In this document: piece by piece, positions 36,416 to 45,081 of the stretch
Position numbering within the stretch: position 1 is the stretch's first letter
How the letters are laid out: each line of letters starts with the position of its first letter
From: an uncultured Methylophilaceae bacterium
GTDB taxonomy: Bacteria > Pseudomonadota > Gammaproteobacteria > Burkholderiales > Methylophilaceae
Reading direction: 5' to 3'
Assembly (NCBI GenBank): GCA_905618945.1
Contig: CAJQTF010000002.1
Coordinates: 1 to 64,000 of the forward strand
DNA: 64,000 nt
The notes under the pieces: model-generated
Database searches by the model: none
What the model was told of the DNA's origin: nothing
The model's input: only the letters and a program-made list of their open reading frames with translations
Translations under genes and position numbers: made by a program

Positions 36416-36900
36416 ACAAGGAAATAATAAAAGAGTCATTAATATACGATGAGCTCGACTTAAGTCCGATATGGATAACCCTTCCAAAAAAAGTTGAAGT
36501 TGAAAGCGTTCGATTACCAACTAATTCATCTATATTTTATTTAAAAAAAATTAAATTAAATGATCTTAATGTTTTGTTTATAGCTCTAATTTCTCATTCG
36601 TCCGATAATGGCGAATTAGAATTATTTAAAAAAATTAGTGTCTATTTGGATACACTCTCTGATAAATTAAATCAGCTACAACCTCTAAAGATAATCCAAG
36701 AGTTGGAACTTGCAAGTGAAATCGAATCTAGCGAGTATTTAATCTTTCTTGAACAGGGCCTAGATAAATTAATAGAGAAAGAAAATTTAACTATTCCATA
36801 CATTTCGTCTGTTTCTTTAAAAGAAATGGTTGAAAACCCAGAGAAAAAGAAAAAATTGTGGCAAGATATCAAAAAATTAACAAAATCAATAAAGCAATAA
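36412..36900 (+). CDS. holD: probable DNA polymerase III psi subunit (divergent HolD)
   Basis: This 162-residue protein lines up with E. coli HolD (137 residues, compared from memory) at both ends. The N-terminal LDLSPIWITLPKK (residues 15-27) matches the chi-binding LGITQWSLRRP stretch, and the C-terminal SLKEMVENPEKKKKLWQDI (135-153) matches TDLRANPTARAALWQQI. The middle is a beta/alpha domain with LNVLFIALIS. In E. coli holD is beside rimI; here it is just downstream and overlaps rimI by 4 bases, which supports the call. Psi bridges the clamp loader and chi/SSB. Identity in the middle is low. Confidence 0.68.
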   Translation: MNKEIIKESLIYDELDLSPIWITLPKKVEVESVRLPTNSSIFYLKKIKLNDLNVLFIALISHSSDNGELELFKKISVYLDTLSDKLNQLQPLKIIQELELASEIESSEYLIFLEQGLDKLIEKENLTIPYISSVSLKEMVENPEKKKKLWQDIKKLTKSIKQ

Positions 36901-36912
36901 TAGATAATAATT

Positions 36913-38142
36913 ATGCGCGCATCTAGATTCTATATTTCCACTCTTAAAGAGGCCCCAGCGGAGGCTGAACTAATTAGTCATAAACTAATGATTCGTTCAG
37001 GCTTAATTCGCCGACTAGGATCTGGACTCTATAGTTGGATGCCAATGGGCCTAAAGATATTAAGAAAGATTGAATCTATAATTAGATTAAAAATGAATGA
37101 AGCTGGGGCAATTGAGTTACTTATGCCTGCAATTCAACCATCGGAGCTTTGGGAAGAATCTGACCGATGGGATGTCTTTGGACCTCAAATGCTTAAAATA
37201 AAAGATAGGCATGATCGACTTTTTTGTTTTGGTCCTACGCATGAAGAAGTAATAACCGATATTGTAAGAAAAGAAATTAATAGCTATAAGCAGCTACCTA
37301 TTAACTTTTATCAGATACAAACTAAGTTTAGAGATGAAATAAGACCGAGGTTTGGCGTGATGCGTGCAAGAGAGTTTTTAATGAAAGATTCGTATTCATT
37401 TCATACAGATATCGATTGCTTAAAAAATACTTATGAAAAAATGTACAAGACATATAGTGAAATCTTTGAAACTATAGGGTTAAATTTTAGGGCTGTTCAA
37501 GCTGACAATGGAGCAATAGGTGGTGATGGTTCGCATGAATTTCATGTTTTAGCAGATTCTGGTGAAGATGAACTTGTTTATAGCGAAGAGACAGATTTTG
37601 CAGCCAATAGCGAAGTTGCAAAAAATCATCCCGATCGAGATAAATTAAAAACATGTCGTGGAATTGAAGTTGGACATATTTTTCAATTAGGAACAAAGTA
37701 TTCTGAGGCAATGAAAGCAGAATTCATTGATGAATCAGGAAAGCCAAAACCTTTATTGATGGGTTGTTATGGCATTGGTGTTTCAAGAATTGTGGCTGCA
37801 GCTATAGAGCAAGGCCATGATGAAAGAGGAATTATATTTCCAAGCTCTATAGCTCCATTTGAAGTAATTATCACACCAATTGGCTATGATAAAAGTGAGG
37901 AAGTTAAAAAAGTTACAGACTCTATTTATAATCAACTATTAGAATTGGGTTGCGATGTTATTTTGGATGATAGAGGTTTAAGGCCAGGGGTAATGTTTAG
38001 TGAAGCAGAGCTGCTAGGAATTCCTCATCGCATAACGATAAGTGATAAAACGATTGAAGCAAAGAAGGTAGAATATAAAAAAAGAGAAGTAGAAAATTCT
38101 AAGCTGATTGATTTAGAATCTTTAGAAGAATATTTAATATAA
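36913..38142 (+). CDS. proS: prolyl-tRNA synthetase lacking the INS editing domain
   Basis: ProRS charges tRNA-Pro. The catalytic core is complete: motif 1 ([20 protein letters not shown]), motif 2 ([20 protein letters not shown]), motif 3 ([19 protein letters not shown]) and the anticodon-binding domain (from about residue 310; [20 protein letters not shown]). Bacterial-type ProRS is about 570 residues, with an approximately 160-180 residue INS domain between motifs 2 and 3 that hydrolyses Ala-tRNA-Pro. Here only 409 residues remain; DFAANSE is joined by a 12-residue linker directly to [18 protein letters not shown]. Editing must then be absent or supplied in trans. Confidence 0.93.
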   Translation: MRASRFYISTLKEAPAEAELISHKLMIRSGLIRRLGSGLYSWMPMGLKILRKIESIIRLKMNEAGAIELLMPAIQPSELWEESDRWDVFGPQMLKIKDRHDRLFCFGPTHEEVITDIVRKEINSYKQLPINFYQIQTKFRDEIRPRFGVMRAREFLMKDSYSFHTDIDCLKNTYEKMYKTYSEIFETIGLNFRAVQADNGAIGGDGSHEFHVLADSGEDELVYSEETDFAANSEVAKNHPDRDKLKTCRGIEVGHIFQLGTKYSEAMKAEFIDESGKPKPLLMGCYGIGVSRIVAAAIEQGHDERGIIFPSSIAPFEVIITPIGYDKSEEVKKVTDSIYNQLLELGCDVILDDRGLRPGVMFSEAELLGIPHRITISDKTIEAKKVEYKKREVENSKLIDLESLEEYLI

Positions 38143-38144
38143 CC

Positions 38145-39017
38145 TTATTTTAGCACTTTATAGGCATGGTAACTTCCAAATTCTCCATCCGAATCTAAGT
38201 AGATAAAGTAGTAACCATTTAAGGTATAACCTAGGCCATTGAAATGATTTTGCGCTCTAATTTTTAAAGATTTAGGAAGTGCACTTGATCCTTGATATTT
38301 CCCATCTTTGTTATAGATAAGAAATCTTTTATGATCGATATCTAATAAAATTAACTCTTCACCAGGCTTACCAGTAAACGCTACAAAATGTGAGGCAACA
38401 TCATGATGCATTACATTAGGCGTATCAAAGTCCAATTTAATTTCTTTTTGTAATTTTTTTGATTTTCCATCTAATACAAAAACGCGATTAGAGTTTTCTT
38501 GCTTTGCATAATATAGGTTATTTTTTGAATCATAAGTTGGCATCGTTCCTGCACTACCAAATGACGCTGAAGGCTGAGAAACGACCTCTGATTTTGCTGT
38601 CAACAAACCCTTTTCATCTAATTCCAATGAAAATATACCTGTCATTGGTGCAAATCCGGCAGCAGTTGATACATTGTATGTAATTGTTTCTAGCTTAAAA
38701 GTTTTTTCATTAAAGTAAATTGACCGATTATCAAATCCAGCCCTTGTAGACTCTATGTATTTGCCATTTTCATCGAACGTGTGAATAAGAGATTTTGATA
38801 TTGGAGCCTCATAGTCAGAACCGCGAGCCGCCAAGCCACCATCTGCAATGTAATATTTTTTCTCACCTGGAACATAGGCGACAGTTTGAGGCCTAGTGGT
38901 TGGTTTTTTCGTAAGGTTTATTTTAAAAATAAATTCAGCATTTTCATTTATCTCAGCATATGTATAACTGATATTTAAAATTGTTAAGCAAACTAATATA
39001 AGTATATTTTTGAGCAT
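38145..39017 (-). CDS. exported beta-propeller-like protein of unknown function
   Basis: I do not recognise this 290-residue protein with certainty. It has a signal peptide (residues 1-21) and repeated short segments typical of propeller blades (YYIADGGLAARG, MPTYDSKNNLYYAKQENSNR, ILLDIDHKRFLIYNKDGKYQ, YFIYLDSDGEFG), as in SMP-30/gluconolactonase or NHL-like proteins. No catalytic site could be assigned. It is convergent with proS (2-base gap) and 22 bases downstream of queA on the same strand. Confidence 0.6.
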   Translation of the reverse strand: MLKNILILVCLTILNISYTYAEINENAEFIFKINLTKKPTTRPQTVAYVPGEKKYYIADGGLAARGSDYEAPISKSLIHTFDENGKYIESTRAGFDNRSIYFNEKTFKLETITYNVSTAAGFAPMTGIFSLELDEKGLLTAKSEVVSQPSASFGSAGTMPTYDSKNNLYYAKQENSNRVFVLDGKSKKLQKEIKLDFDTPNVMHHDVASHFVAFTGKPGEELILLDIDHKRFLIYNKDGKYQGSSALPKSLKIRAQNHFNGLGYTLNGYYFIYLDSDGEFGSYHAYKVLK

Positions 39018-39039
39018 GTGATTTCCTAATTTAATTTAA

Positions 39040-40077
39040 TTAGTCATTATTTATAAATTTTTGTTCAATAAACATCGCATCCCCATAACTAAAGAACCGA
39101 TAATTTTTTTTTATTGCATGACTATACATTTTTTTTGTAAATTCATAACCAGCAAAAGCAGACACTAACATAAGTAATGTACTTTTAGGTAGATGAAAAT
39201 TAGTAAAAAGACTATCAACTAGTTTAAATTTATATCCCGGCTTTATAAAAATTTTTGTTTCTTGATGGCCGGTCATAATTTCATCATTAATACATGCGCT
39301 CTCTAACGCTCGTAAAACTGTCGTACCTATTGCAATTATTCGACCACCATTTTTTTTTGCCGTCTCAATTTTATTTTTTGTTTGATTTGTAATCTCAAAT
39401 TTTTCACTATGCATATTATGTTGATCTATATCTATGACCTTAACTGGTTGGAATGTTCCAGAACCGACATGAAGTGTTATAAAAGTATAATTAATAGTAT
39501 TTTGATTAAATAATTCGAAATCACCCTCTGAAAAATGAAGCCCCGCAGTTGGTGCTGCAATAGCGCCTTTATTTTTTGCAAATACAGTTTGATATCTATC
39601 AATATCAGCGACTTCATCTGGGCGATTTATGTATGGAGGGAGAGGAACATGCCCATTTAAATCCATTAACTCGTGAAATGACCCTTGATTGAGTTGTATT
39701 AAAAATAAATTTTCACTTCTTTCAAGAATTTTAACGACATAATTATTTGAAAGTATTATTTTTAAATCCATATTTATTTTTTTTGAAGATTTAATCATTG
39801 CTAATGCTTTTTGATTATCAACAACTTGCTCAATTAAAATTTCAATCTTACCGCCAGTCTCTTTTTGACCAAATAACCTAGCCTTTATAACTTTAGTATT
39901 ATTAAAAATGAGTAAATCATTTGGGCGTACAAGGCTTATAAAATTTTGAAATGATAAATCTTGAAGTTTCTGAAGAAAAGGGTTGGTCACTAATAACTTG
40001 CTATCACCACGATTTTTCGGAGGATATTGGGCTATTAATTTATTTGGTAATTCGTAATTAAAATTTTCAATATTCAT
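39040..40077 (-). CDS. queA: S-adenosylmethionine:tRNA ribosyltransferase-isomerase
   Basis: QueA transfers the ribosyl group of S-adenosylmethionine to preQ1 in the tRNA wobble position to make epoxyqueuosine. The 345-residue protein shows FNYELPNKLIAQYPPKNRGDSKLL at the N-terminus (given here in part: ELPNKLIAQYPP), FNNTKVIKARLFGQK, GHVPLPPYINR near residue 138, and AAPTAGLHFSEG, ITLHVGSGTFQPV and MHSEKFEI, all invariant. Its start is 37 bases from the divergent tRNA-Leu gene. tgt is not adjacent. Confidence 0.96.
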   Translation of the reverse strand: MNIENFNYELPNKLIAQYPPKNRGDSKLLVTNPFLQKLQDLSFQNFISLVRPNDLLIFNNTKVIKARLFGQKETGGKIEILIEQVVDNQKALAMIKSSKKINMDLKIILSNNYVVKILERSENLFLIQLNQGSFHELMDLNGHVPLPPYINRPDEVADIDRYQTVFAKNKGAIAAPTAGLHFSEGDFELFNQNTINYTFITLHVGSGTFQPVKVIDIDQHNMHSEKFEITNQTKNKIETAKKNGGRIIAIGTTVLRALESACINDEIMTGHQETKIFIKPGYKFKLVDSLFTNFHLPKSTLLMLVSAFAGYEFTKKMYSHAIKKNYRFFSYGDAMFIEQKFINND

Positions 40078-40094
40078 TTAATGTTATAGGTTGC

Positions 40095-40100
40095 TATAAT
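40095..40100 (+). promoter_or_regulatory. -10 box of the tRNA-Leu promoter
   Basis: A perfect TATAAT lies 14 bases upstream of the mature tRNA 5' end, in the gap between queA and the tRNA. A -35 element at 17 bases distance (ATTCAT) is poor, so only the -10 is called. Confidence 0.6.
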
Positions 40101-40114
40101 GTTCTTTCTATCTT

Positions 40115-40201
40115 GCCGGGATGGCGAAATTGGTAGACGCACGGGATTCAAAATCCCGCGTTGGTGACAACGTGCGAGTTCGATTCTCGCTCTCGGCACC
40201 A
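40115..40201 (+). tRNA. leuX-like: tRNA-Leu (anticodon CAA)
   Basis: A complete tRNA with a long variable arm folds from the sequence. The acceptor stem GCCGGGA pairs with TCTCGGC (one G-T pair). The anticodon stem is CGGGA/TCCCG around the loop TTCAAAA, giving anticodon CAA (reads UUG). The variable arm is GTTGGTGACAACGT-like, the T-loop is GTTCGATTC, and the discriminator A is followed by an encoded CCA (40199-40201). It is a lone tRNA gene with its own terminator. Confidence 0.95.
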
Positions 40202-40204
40202 TTT

Positions 40205-40234
40205 AAAAAGGGCTTCAAAGGGAAGCCCTTTTTT
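40205..40234 (+). terminator. Rho-independent terminator of tRNA-Leu
   Basis: AAAAAGGGCTTC (40205-40216) and GAAGCCCTTTTT (40222-40233) form a perfect 12-bp stem with a 5-base loop, ending in a T-run, 4 bases after the CCA end. Confidence 0.93.
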
Positions 40235-40267
40235 ATGCTCAAAAATAATGTTACACACTAGTTACGC

Positions 40268-40305
40268 ATTATATTTTTATCCAATTTATTGGATAAAAAT
40301 ATAAT
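40268..40305. repeat. 17-bp perfect inverted repeat downstream of tRNA-Leu
   Basis: The arms ATTATATTTTTATCCAA (40268-40284) and TTGGATAAAAATATAAT (40289-40305) are exactly complementary around TTTA. It lies between the tRNA terminator and the glycosyltransferase-like gene, and no second terminator is needed there. It could be an operator, an extruding cruciform, or the mark of a lost mobile element. No copies were noticed elsewhere in the window. Confidence 0.75.
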
Positions 40306-40352
40306 TATGTATTAGTAAGTATCTCATTGAACAATTATGGCATAATTTTTAT

Positions 40353-40430
40353 ATGAAATTACCTTACTGTTCTGAAATTGATGGTTTACGCAAGATTAAA
40401 ATAAATCTGCTGAGAATTAAAAAAAGGTAA
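40353..40430 (+). pseudogene. 25-codon ORF, possible remnant of an acyltransferase-3 gene
   Basis: A small ORF ends 4 bases before the next gene. Its residues 5-16 (YCSEIDGLRKIK) resemble the highly conserved N-terminus of OafA/YrhL-type O-acyltransferases (Y-R-x-E-I-D-G-L-R-A-I-A), after which the similarity stops. It may be a decayed gene fragment, or a leader peptide that resembles one by chance. The ribosome-binding site of the following gene (AAAGG) lies inside its last codons. Confidence 0.35.
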
Positions 40431-40434
40431 ATAA

Positions 40435-41421
40435 ATGAAGAATATTCATTGGTTAGTGCCATACAAAATAAATCACCCTGATGATATTGTGAAGAAAAAT
40501 ATTGCTAGCATAAGAATTAGAACTGGGCTATTTACACTTCCAATTTTTAAAAGTTACAGCTTAACCATTGATGAATCTATTTCTAATATAAATAATATAA
40601 ATTTTTTGTTTATCGGTAAATTTCCTGGAAACAGAAAAGATTTATTTGACAAATGGTCTGGATATATCAAGTCCCAAAGAGGCAAAGGTAAAATTATATA
40701 TTTTGACTACACAGATAGTCACCTTCTTCAGGAAACATTAGCAGGTAAATTTTATAGCGATGCCTTAAAAGAAAATGATCAAATAATTACTTCAAGTGAA
40801 ACATTAAAAAAAAATCTTATATCAAAATTTAAGAATGTTTCGATTATAGAGGATCCAATTGAGATAGAAATTCAAAAAATAAAAGATAATCAAAATAATT
40901 ATTTTTTATTTTTTGGGCATCATACAAATTTAAAATATTTATTTAACGTTATACCAAATTGGGATTCCTCAAAAGAATATAACTTAATAATTCAAACATC
41001 TGAAATAGGATTAGAGATAATTCAAGAGCAATCAAGGTTTATAAAAAAACCTGATAATTTAAATATCCAACTGCAACTTTGGAGCATAACTAATATGCTA
41101 AAGGCAGCAGAATTAGTTTCTGGAATTATTATTCCTGGAGATATTACAGATAATAAAAAAAATGGTGTTAGTCATAATCGCTTGATAACCGCATTTGCTC
41201 TTGGATTACCAGTTGCTGCTACTAGATATAAATCATATCTTGAATTTGATAATCAATTTGCTGACATAGATAATCACGATGAATTCAAAAACTTTCTCTT
41301 AAATCCAAATTTATACTCAAGTCGGCTAAAAATCGCACAAAATAAAACGAAAAACTTTACAAAAGAAATTTTGGCTCGTAAGTGGTTAAAGTTACTAACA
41401 GTCAAAAGCTCTGAAAATTAA
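40435..41421 (+). CDS. glycosyltransferase-like (GT-B fold) protein
   Basis: This 328-residue cytoplasmic protein has a degenerate GT-B/GT4-like plan: an N-terminal Rossmann-like half, then FLFFGHHTNLKYLFNVIPNW (residues about 158-177), where donor-binding domains begin, and the C-terminal SHNRLITAFALGLPVAATRY (residues about 244-263), which matches the NRVxEAxAxGLPVVAT donor motif of GT4 enzymes. No partner genes of a polysaccharide cluster are next to it. It is exceptionally rich in Ile, Asn and Lys. The assignment is moderate; substrate unknown. Confidence 0.55.
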   Translation: MKNIHWLVPYKINHPDDIVKKNIASIRIRTGLFTLPIFKSYSLTIDESISNINNINFLFIGKFPGNRKDLFDKWSGYIKSQRGKGKIIYFDYTDSHLLQETLAGKFYSDALKENDQIITSSETLKKNLISKFKNVSIIEDPIEIEIQKIKDNQNNYFLFFGHHTNLKYLFNVIPNWDSSKEYNLIIQTSEIGLEIIQEQSRFIKKPDNLNIQLQLWSITNMLKAAELVSGIIIPGDITDNKKNGVSHNRLITAFALGLPVAATRYKSYLEFDNQFADIDNHDEFKNFLLNPNLYSSRLKIAQNKTKNFTKEILARKWLKLLTVKSSEN

Positions 41422-41537
41422 TATTGAGATATCACTATTTTATTTAAAGCTGGTTGTAAATGATTTGGTACAATTCAAAATTGCAGAATTATAATAATTA
41501 ATTAATTAAGCGTGCTTAAGAGATACTAAAAATATTT

Positions 41538-41999
41538 ATGATTGAACATACAGCCTTAAAACTAGAAGAGCATCGTTTAATTATTCGCCCTAATCCTGCG
41601 ATGTCCTGGAAGTTGATAAAAAAAATTTATATAGCTTTCGCTCTGTTCGTTTTAGTAATTGCTGTGATATTAAGTATGATTAATGTTTATTTAGCAATTC
41701 CTTTTTATGGTGTGGAAGTTATTTTCTTAGGGTATGCATTATATATAACGGCACTTAAAAGCTCATATTATGAAGAAGTAAAAATTGATAAATTTAATAT
41801 TAAAATTTCATTTGTAAACAGAAAGAATGTTAAGAATTATGATTTTGTTCGGCAGTGGGCAGAATTTAAATTTAAACCAGCAACTAATTTAACTCCATCT
41901 GAGATTTCAATCTCAAAAAAAGGAAAAATTCTATTAATAGCAAAAAGGGTGAATGAAGCTGATAGAAAAAAGTTATTCAATCTTCTTAAAACTTTCTGA
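41538..41999 (+). CDS. DUF2244 membrane protein
   Basis: The 153-residue protein begins with a short soluble part containing LIIRPNPAMSWK, then two membrane segments (residues about 30-48 and 52-72) and a C-terminal soluble domain with QWAEFKFKPA and a basic tail. This is the DUF2244 pattern. Members sit directly upstream of coxB in Betaproteobacteria, as here (132 bases), so a role in oxidase assembly is commonly supposed but unproven. Confidence 0.8.
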   Translation: MIEHTALKLEEHRLIIRPNPAMSWKLIKKIYIAFALFVLVIAVILSMINVYLAIPFYGVEVIFLGYALYITALKSSYYEEVKIDKFNIKISFVNRKNVKNYDFVRQWAEFKFKPATNLTPSEISISKKGKILLIAKRVNEADRKKLFNLLKTF

Positions 42000-42131
42000 A
42001 AAAACAGTTGTCAATCTTTGTATAAAAAGTAAACTAGTAAACGAATGATTATTGATATATATTTTATAAGCTGATAATATTCCTCAGGTTTTAAAAAAAT
42101 TCTCGCTGTTCGAAATAATCGAAATTAATTG

Positions 42132-43304
42132 ATGAAAGGTATCTCAAAATTGAAATCAAGTCTGCAAAAATTAGTTTTAGCTTTAATTTTTATGCCGCTA
42201 TCAGCAATGGCTGAGTGGGCACTTAATTTGCGTCAAGGAGTAACTCCAATTAGTCAAGAAATTTACCAAATGCATATGGTAACTCTTTGGGTTGTTACCG
42301 TAATTGGTGTCTTAGTTTTTGGTGTAATGTTTTGGTCAATTTTTCATCATCGAAAATCTAAGGGCGTGAAGGCTGCCAAATTTTCACACAGTACAACAGT
42401 TGAAATTATTTGGACGATTATTCCGACTGCAATTATTATCTCTTTAGCAATCCCTGCAACAAAATTATTAATTAAAATGGATGATACATCTGAATCTGCT
42501 ATCACAATTAAGGCGACTGGTTCGCAGTGGAAGTGGAAATATGATTATTTAGATGGTGTGGGTGAGGGAATAACTATGTTTAGTAGTTTAGATGATAAAA
42601 GCAAAGAAATAAGTCAACGAGATTCAGGATTAGATCCAATGGACCATGAGTTTTATTTGAGAGACGTTGATGAGCCAATCGTATTACCAATTAATACTAA
42701 AATTAGAATTTTAACTACATCACAAGACGTTATTCATGCTTGGTGGCTTCCGGATCTTGGTTGGAAGAGAGATGCCATACCAGGATTTATAAATGACAAC
42801 TGGGCTGTAATAGAAAAAACTGGAACTTATCGAGGAAAGTGTACAGAGATATGTGGCGCTGGACATGGCTATATGCCAATTGTTTTAAAGGCTGTTACGA
42901 TGGATGATTACACTACATGGGTTGATGAGAAAAAATTAGCTCAAGCGGCATCAAAGAATACAAGTAATATTGTTCTAAATATGGAAGAATTAATGACCAA
43001 GGGTGAAAAAGTATATAAAGCACAATGTCTTGTTTGTCATCAAGCAAACGGCCAAGGTCTTAAGGGAGCTTTCCCTTCTATTGTTGGAAGTCCTGTTGCT
43101 ATTGAGGTGAGTAATAGAATGAGACATATTCAACAAATTATTTATGGAAAAGGACTAATGCCGGCTTTTGGTGAGCAATTATCTGATGTTGATATTGCAT
43201 CAGTAGTATCCTTCACTAGAAATGCTTGGGGAAATAATACTGGAGATATTGTCCAAGCTAAAGAAGTTTCTGAAGCAAGAAAAGCACCAAAGGTTATCAA
43301 GTAA
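42132..43304 (+). CDS. coxB: cytochrome c oxidase subunit II with fused cytochrome c domain
   Basis: Subunit II of an aa3-type oxidase, 390 residues from the ATG; an adjacent TTG is less likely. It has a signal peptide (to about residue 27, MAEWA), two membrane helices (about 50-70 and 90-112), the CuA domain with IHAWWLPDLG and CTEICGAGHGYMPIV (two Cys, His, Met ligands near residues 236-248), and a C-terminal mono-heme domain with CLVCHQANGQG near residue 297 and the distal Met in LMPAFGEQL. The fused caa3-type arrangement lets it accept electrons from soluble cytochrome c. First oxidase gene of the cluster. Confidence 0.96.
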   Translation: MKGISKLKSSLQKLVLALIFMPLSAMAEWALNLRQGVTPISQEIYQMHMVTLWVVTVIGVLVFGVMFWSIFHHRKSKGVKAAKFSHSTTVEIIWTIIPTAIIISLAIPATKLLIKMDDTSESAITIKATGSQWKWKYDYLDGVGEGITMFSSLDDKSKEISQRDSGLDPMDHEFYLRDVDEPIVLPINTKIRILTTSQDVIHAWWLPDLGWKRDAIPGFINDNWAVIEKTGTYRGKCTEICGAGHGYMPIVLKAVTMDDYTTWVDEKKLAQAASKNTSNIVLNMEELMTKGEKVYKAQCLVCHQANGQGLKGAFPSIVGSPVAIEVSNRMRHIQQIIYGKGLMPAFGEQLSDVDIASVVSFTRNAWGNNTGDIVQAKEVSEARKAPKVIK

Positions 43305-43350
43305 ATAAGATTTAATTTGATTAATATAATTTTAATTTAGGAAGCGAATT

Positions 43351-44946
43351 ATGAGTACACTTGCACATGATGACCATCACGATCATAAGCCAACAGGCTT
43401 TAAACGCTGGTTTTTTTCTACTAACCATAAAGATATTGGGACGCTATATTTAATATTTGCGTTAACTATGTTTTTTGTTGGCGGTGCAATGGCTATGATT
43501 ATTCGTGCAGAATTATTTCAGCCTGGACTTCAGTTTGTTGATCCTCAGTTTTATAACTCAATGGTTACTGTGCATGCGTTGATTATGATTTTTGGTGCGG
43601 TCATGCCAGCCGGTGTGGGTTTAGCAAATTGGATGATTCCTTTAATGATAGGTGCCCCTGATATGGCTTTGCCTCGAATGAATAACATGAGCTTTTGGAT
43701 TCTACCTTTTGCATTTGCACTTTTATTAAGTACTTTATTTATGGATGGTGGAGCGCCAGCAGGGGGTTGGACAATGTATCCCCCATTAGTTCTTCAGACA
43801 GGCGATGCATTTCCATTCCTTATTTTTGCAGTTCATTTTTTAGGCATCTCATCCATAATGGGTGCAATTAATATTATTGCGACTGTATTTAATATGCGCG
43901 CTCCTGGAATGACCCTTATGCAAATGCCATTATTTGTATGGACTTGGGTGATTACATCATTTCTATTAATTGCATCTTTACCAGTCCTTGCTGGTGGTGT
44001 AACAATGCTGTTAACTGATAAATATTTTGGGACTAGTTTCTTTGATGCTGCAGGTGGTGGCGACCCAGTTTTATTTCAACATATTTTTTGGTTCTTTGGC
44101 CACCCTGAGGTTTATATTTTAGCTTTACCAGCATTTGGAATAGTGTCTCAAATTATCCCTGCATTTGCTAGAAAGCCTCTATTTGGTTATGCATCAATGG
44201 TTTATGCAACAGCATCAATTGCAATCCTTTCCTTCTTTGTTTGGGCACACCATATGTTTACGGTGGGCCTACCAATTAAAGGAGAATTATTTTTTATGTA
44301 CGCAACCATGTTGATTGCAGTTCCAACGGGAGTAAAAGTCTTCAATTGGATTGCTACTATGTGGAAGGGATCAATGACTTTTGAAACCCCTATGTTATTT
44401 TCTGTCGCATTTGTTATTTTATTTACAATTGGAGGGTTCTCTGGTTTGATGCTTGGAATTACACCAGTTGATTTTCAATACCATGATACTTACTTTGTAG
44501 TTGCTCACTTCCATTATGTACTATTAACGGGAGCTATATTTGCTTTAATGGCTGCAGCTTATTATTGGCTACCAAAATGGACAGGAAATATGTACGATGA
44601 GCGATTAGGTAAAATTCATTTCTGGCTGTCTTTAATTTCATCAAATGTATTGTTCTTCCCTCAGCATTTCCTTGGCCTAGCAGGTATGCCAAGAAGAATA
44701 CCTGACTATAATATTCAATTTGCTGATTTCAACATGATTTCTAGTATCGGTGGATTTGCATATGGCATTACCCAATTACTATTTGTTTATATAGTTATCA
44801 AGTGTGCTATGGGTGGAAAAAGAGCTAGAGCTAGATCATGGGAGGGCGCCAAAGGTCTTGAATGGGAAGTTCCATCACCGGCACCATTCCATACTTTTGA
44901 AACACCGCCTAAATTAACAAAGAAAGTGCTTGAAGGTTTGTATTAA
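43351..44946 (+). CDS. coxA: cytochrome c oxidase subunit I
   Basis: This 531-residue catalytic subunit holds heme a, heme a3 and CuB in 12 membrane helices and pumps protons. Visible signatures are [17 protein letters not shown] at the N-terminus, [16 protein letters not shown] (heme a His), [17 protein letters not shown] (CuB His cross-linked to Tyr), [11 protein letters not shown] (CuB His pair) and [15 protein letters not shown] (heme a3 and heme a His). The N-terminal tail is rich in His. It has a good ribosome-binding site (AGGAAG). An A-type heme-copper oxidase is indicated. Confidence 0.98.
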   Translation: MSTLAHDDHHDHKPTGFKRWFFSTNHKDIGTLYLIFALTMFFVGGAMAMIIRAELFQPGLQFVDPQFYNSMVTVHALIMIFGAVMPAGVGLANWMIPLMIGAPDMALPRMNNMSFWILPFAFALLLSTLFMDGGAPAGGWTMYPPLVLQTGDAFPFLIFAVHFLGISSIMGAINIIATVFNMRAPGMTLMQMPLFVWTWVITSFLLIASLPVLAGGVTMLLTDKYFGTSFFDAAGGGDPVLFQHIFWFFGHPEVYILALPAFGIVSQIIPAFARKPLFGYASMVYATASIAILSFFVWAHHMFTVGLPIKGELFFMYATMLIAVPTGVKVFNWIATMWKGSMTFETPMLFSVAFVILFTIGGFSGLMLGITPVDFQYHDTYFVVAHFHYVLLTGAIFALMAAAYYWLPKWTGNMYDERLGKIHFWLSLISSNVLFFPQHFLGLAGMPRRIPDYNIQFADFNMISSIGGFAYGITQLLFVYIVIKCAMGGKRARARSWEGAKGLEWEVPSPAPFHTFETPPKLTKKVLEGLY

Positions 44947-44952
44947 ATCTTA

Positions 44953-45081
44953 ATGGCTGAAAAAAAGGATACTGTAGAAGTGCAATTACGAAAAAAGAAT
45001 AAGCGATTGGCTCTAGTTCTGAGCTTGCTCGCTTGTTTTTTTTATGGGTTTTTTGTCTTGATGCATGCTATAAATGGATAA
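44953..45081 (+). CDS. cytochrome oxidase small assembly protein (42 residues)
   Basis: This tiny gene follows coxA by 6 bases and overlaps ctaG by 8 bases. It encodes a basic N-terminal 18 residues (MAEKKDTVEVQLRKKNKR) and one transmembrane helix (LALVLSLLACFFYGFFVLMH). A protein of this size and plan sits at this place in many betaproteobacterial cox clusters and is usually missed by annotation. It is probably an assembly factor or accessory subunit acting near Cox11. The function has not been shown. Confidence 0.8.
   Translation: MAEKKDTVEVQLRKKNKRLALVLSLLACFFYGFFVLMHAING

Noticed and set aside
36913-38142. proS as a broken gene or assembly error
   Set aside because: The frame is intact across the junction, a short linker replaces the domain exactly, and both flanking domains keep all their motifs; a deletion error would rarely be this precise.
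40115-40201. tRNA-Leu as an integration site with flanking att repeats
   Set aside because: No second copy of the tRNA 3' end was found in the following sequence, and no integrase or phage gene is in the window.
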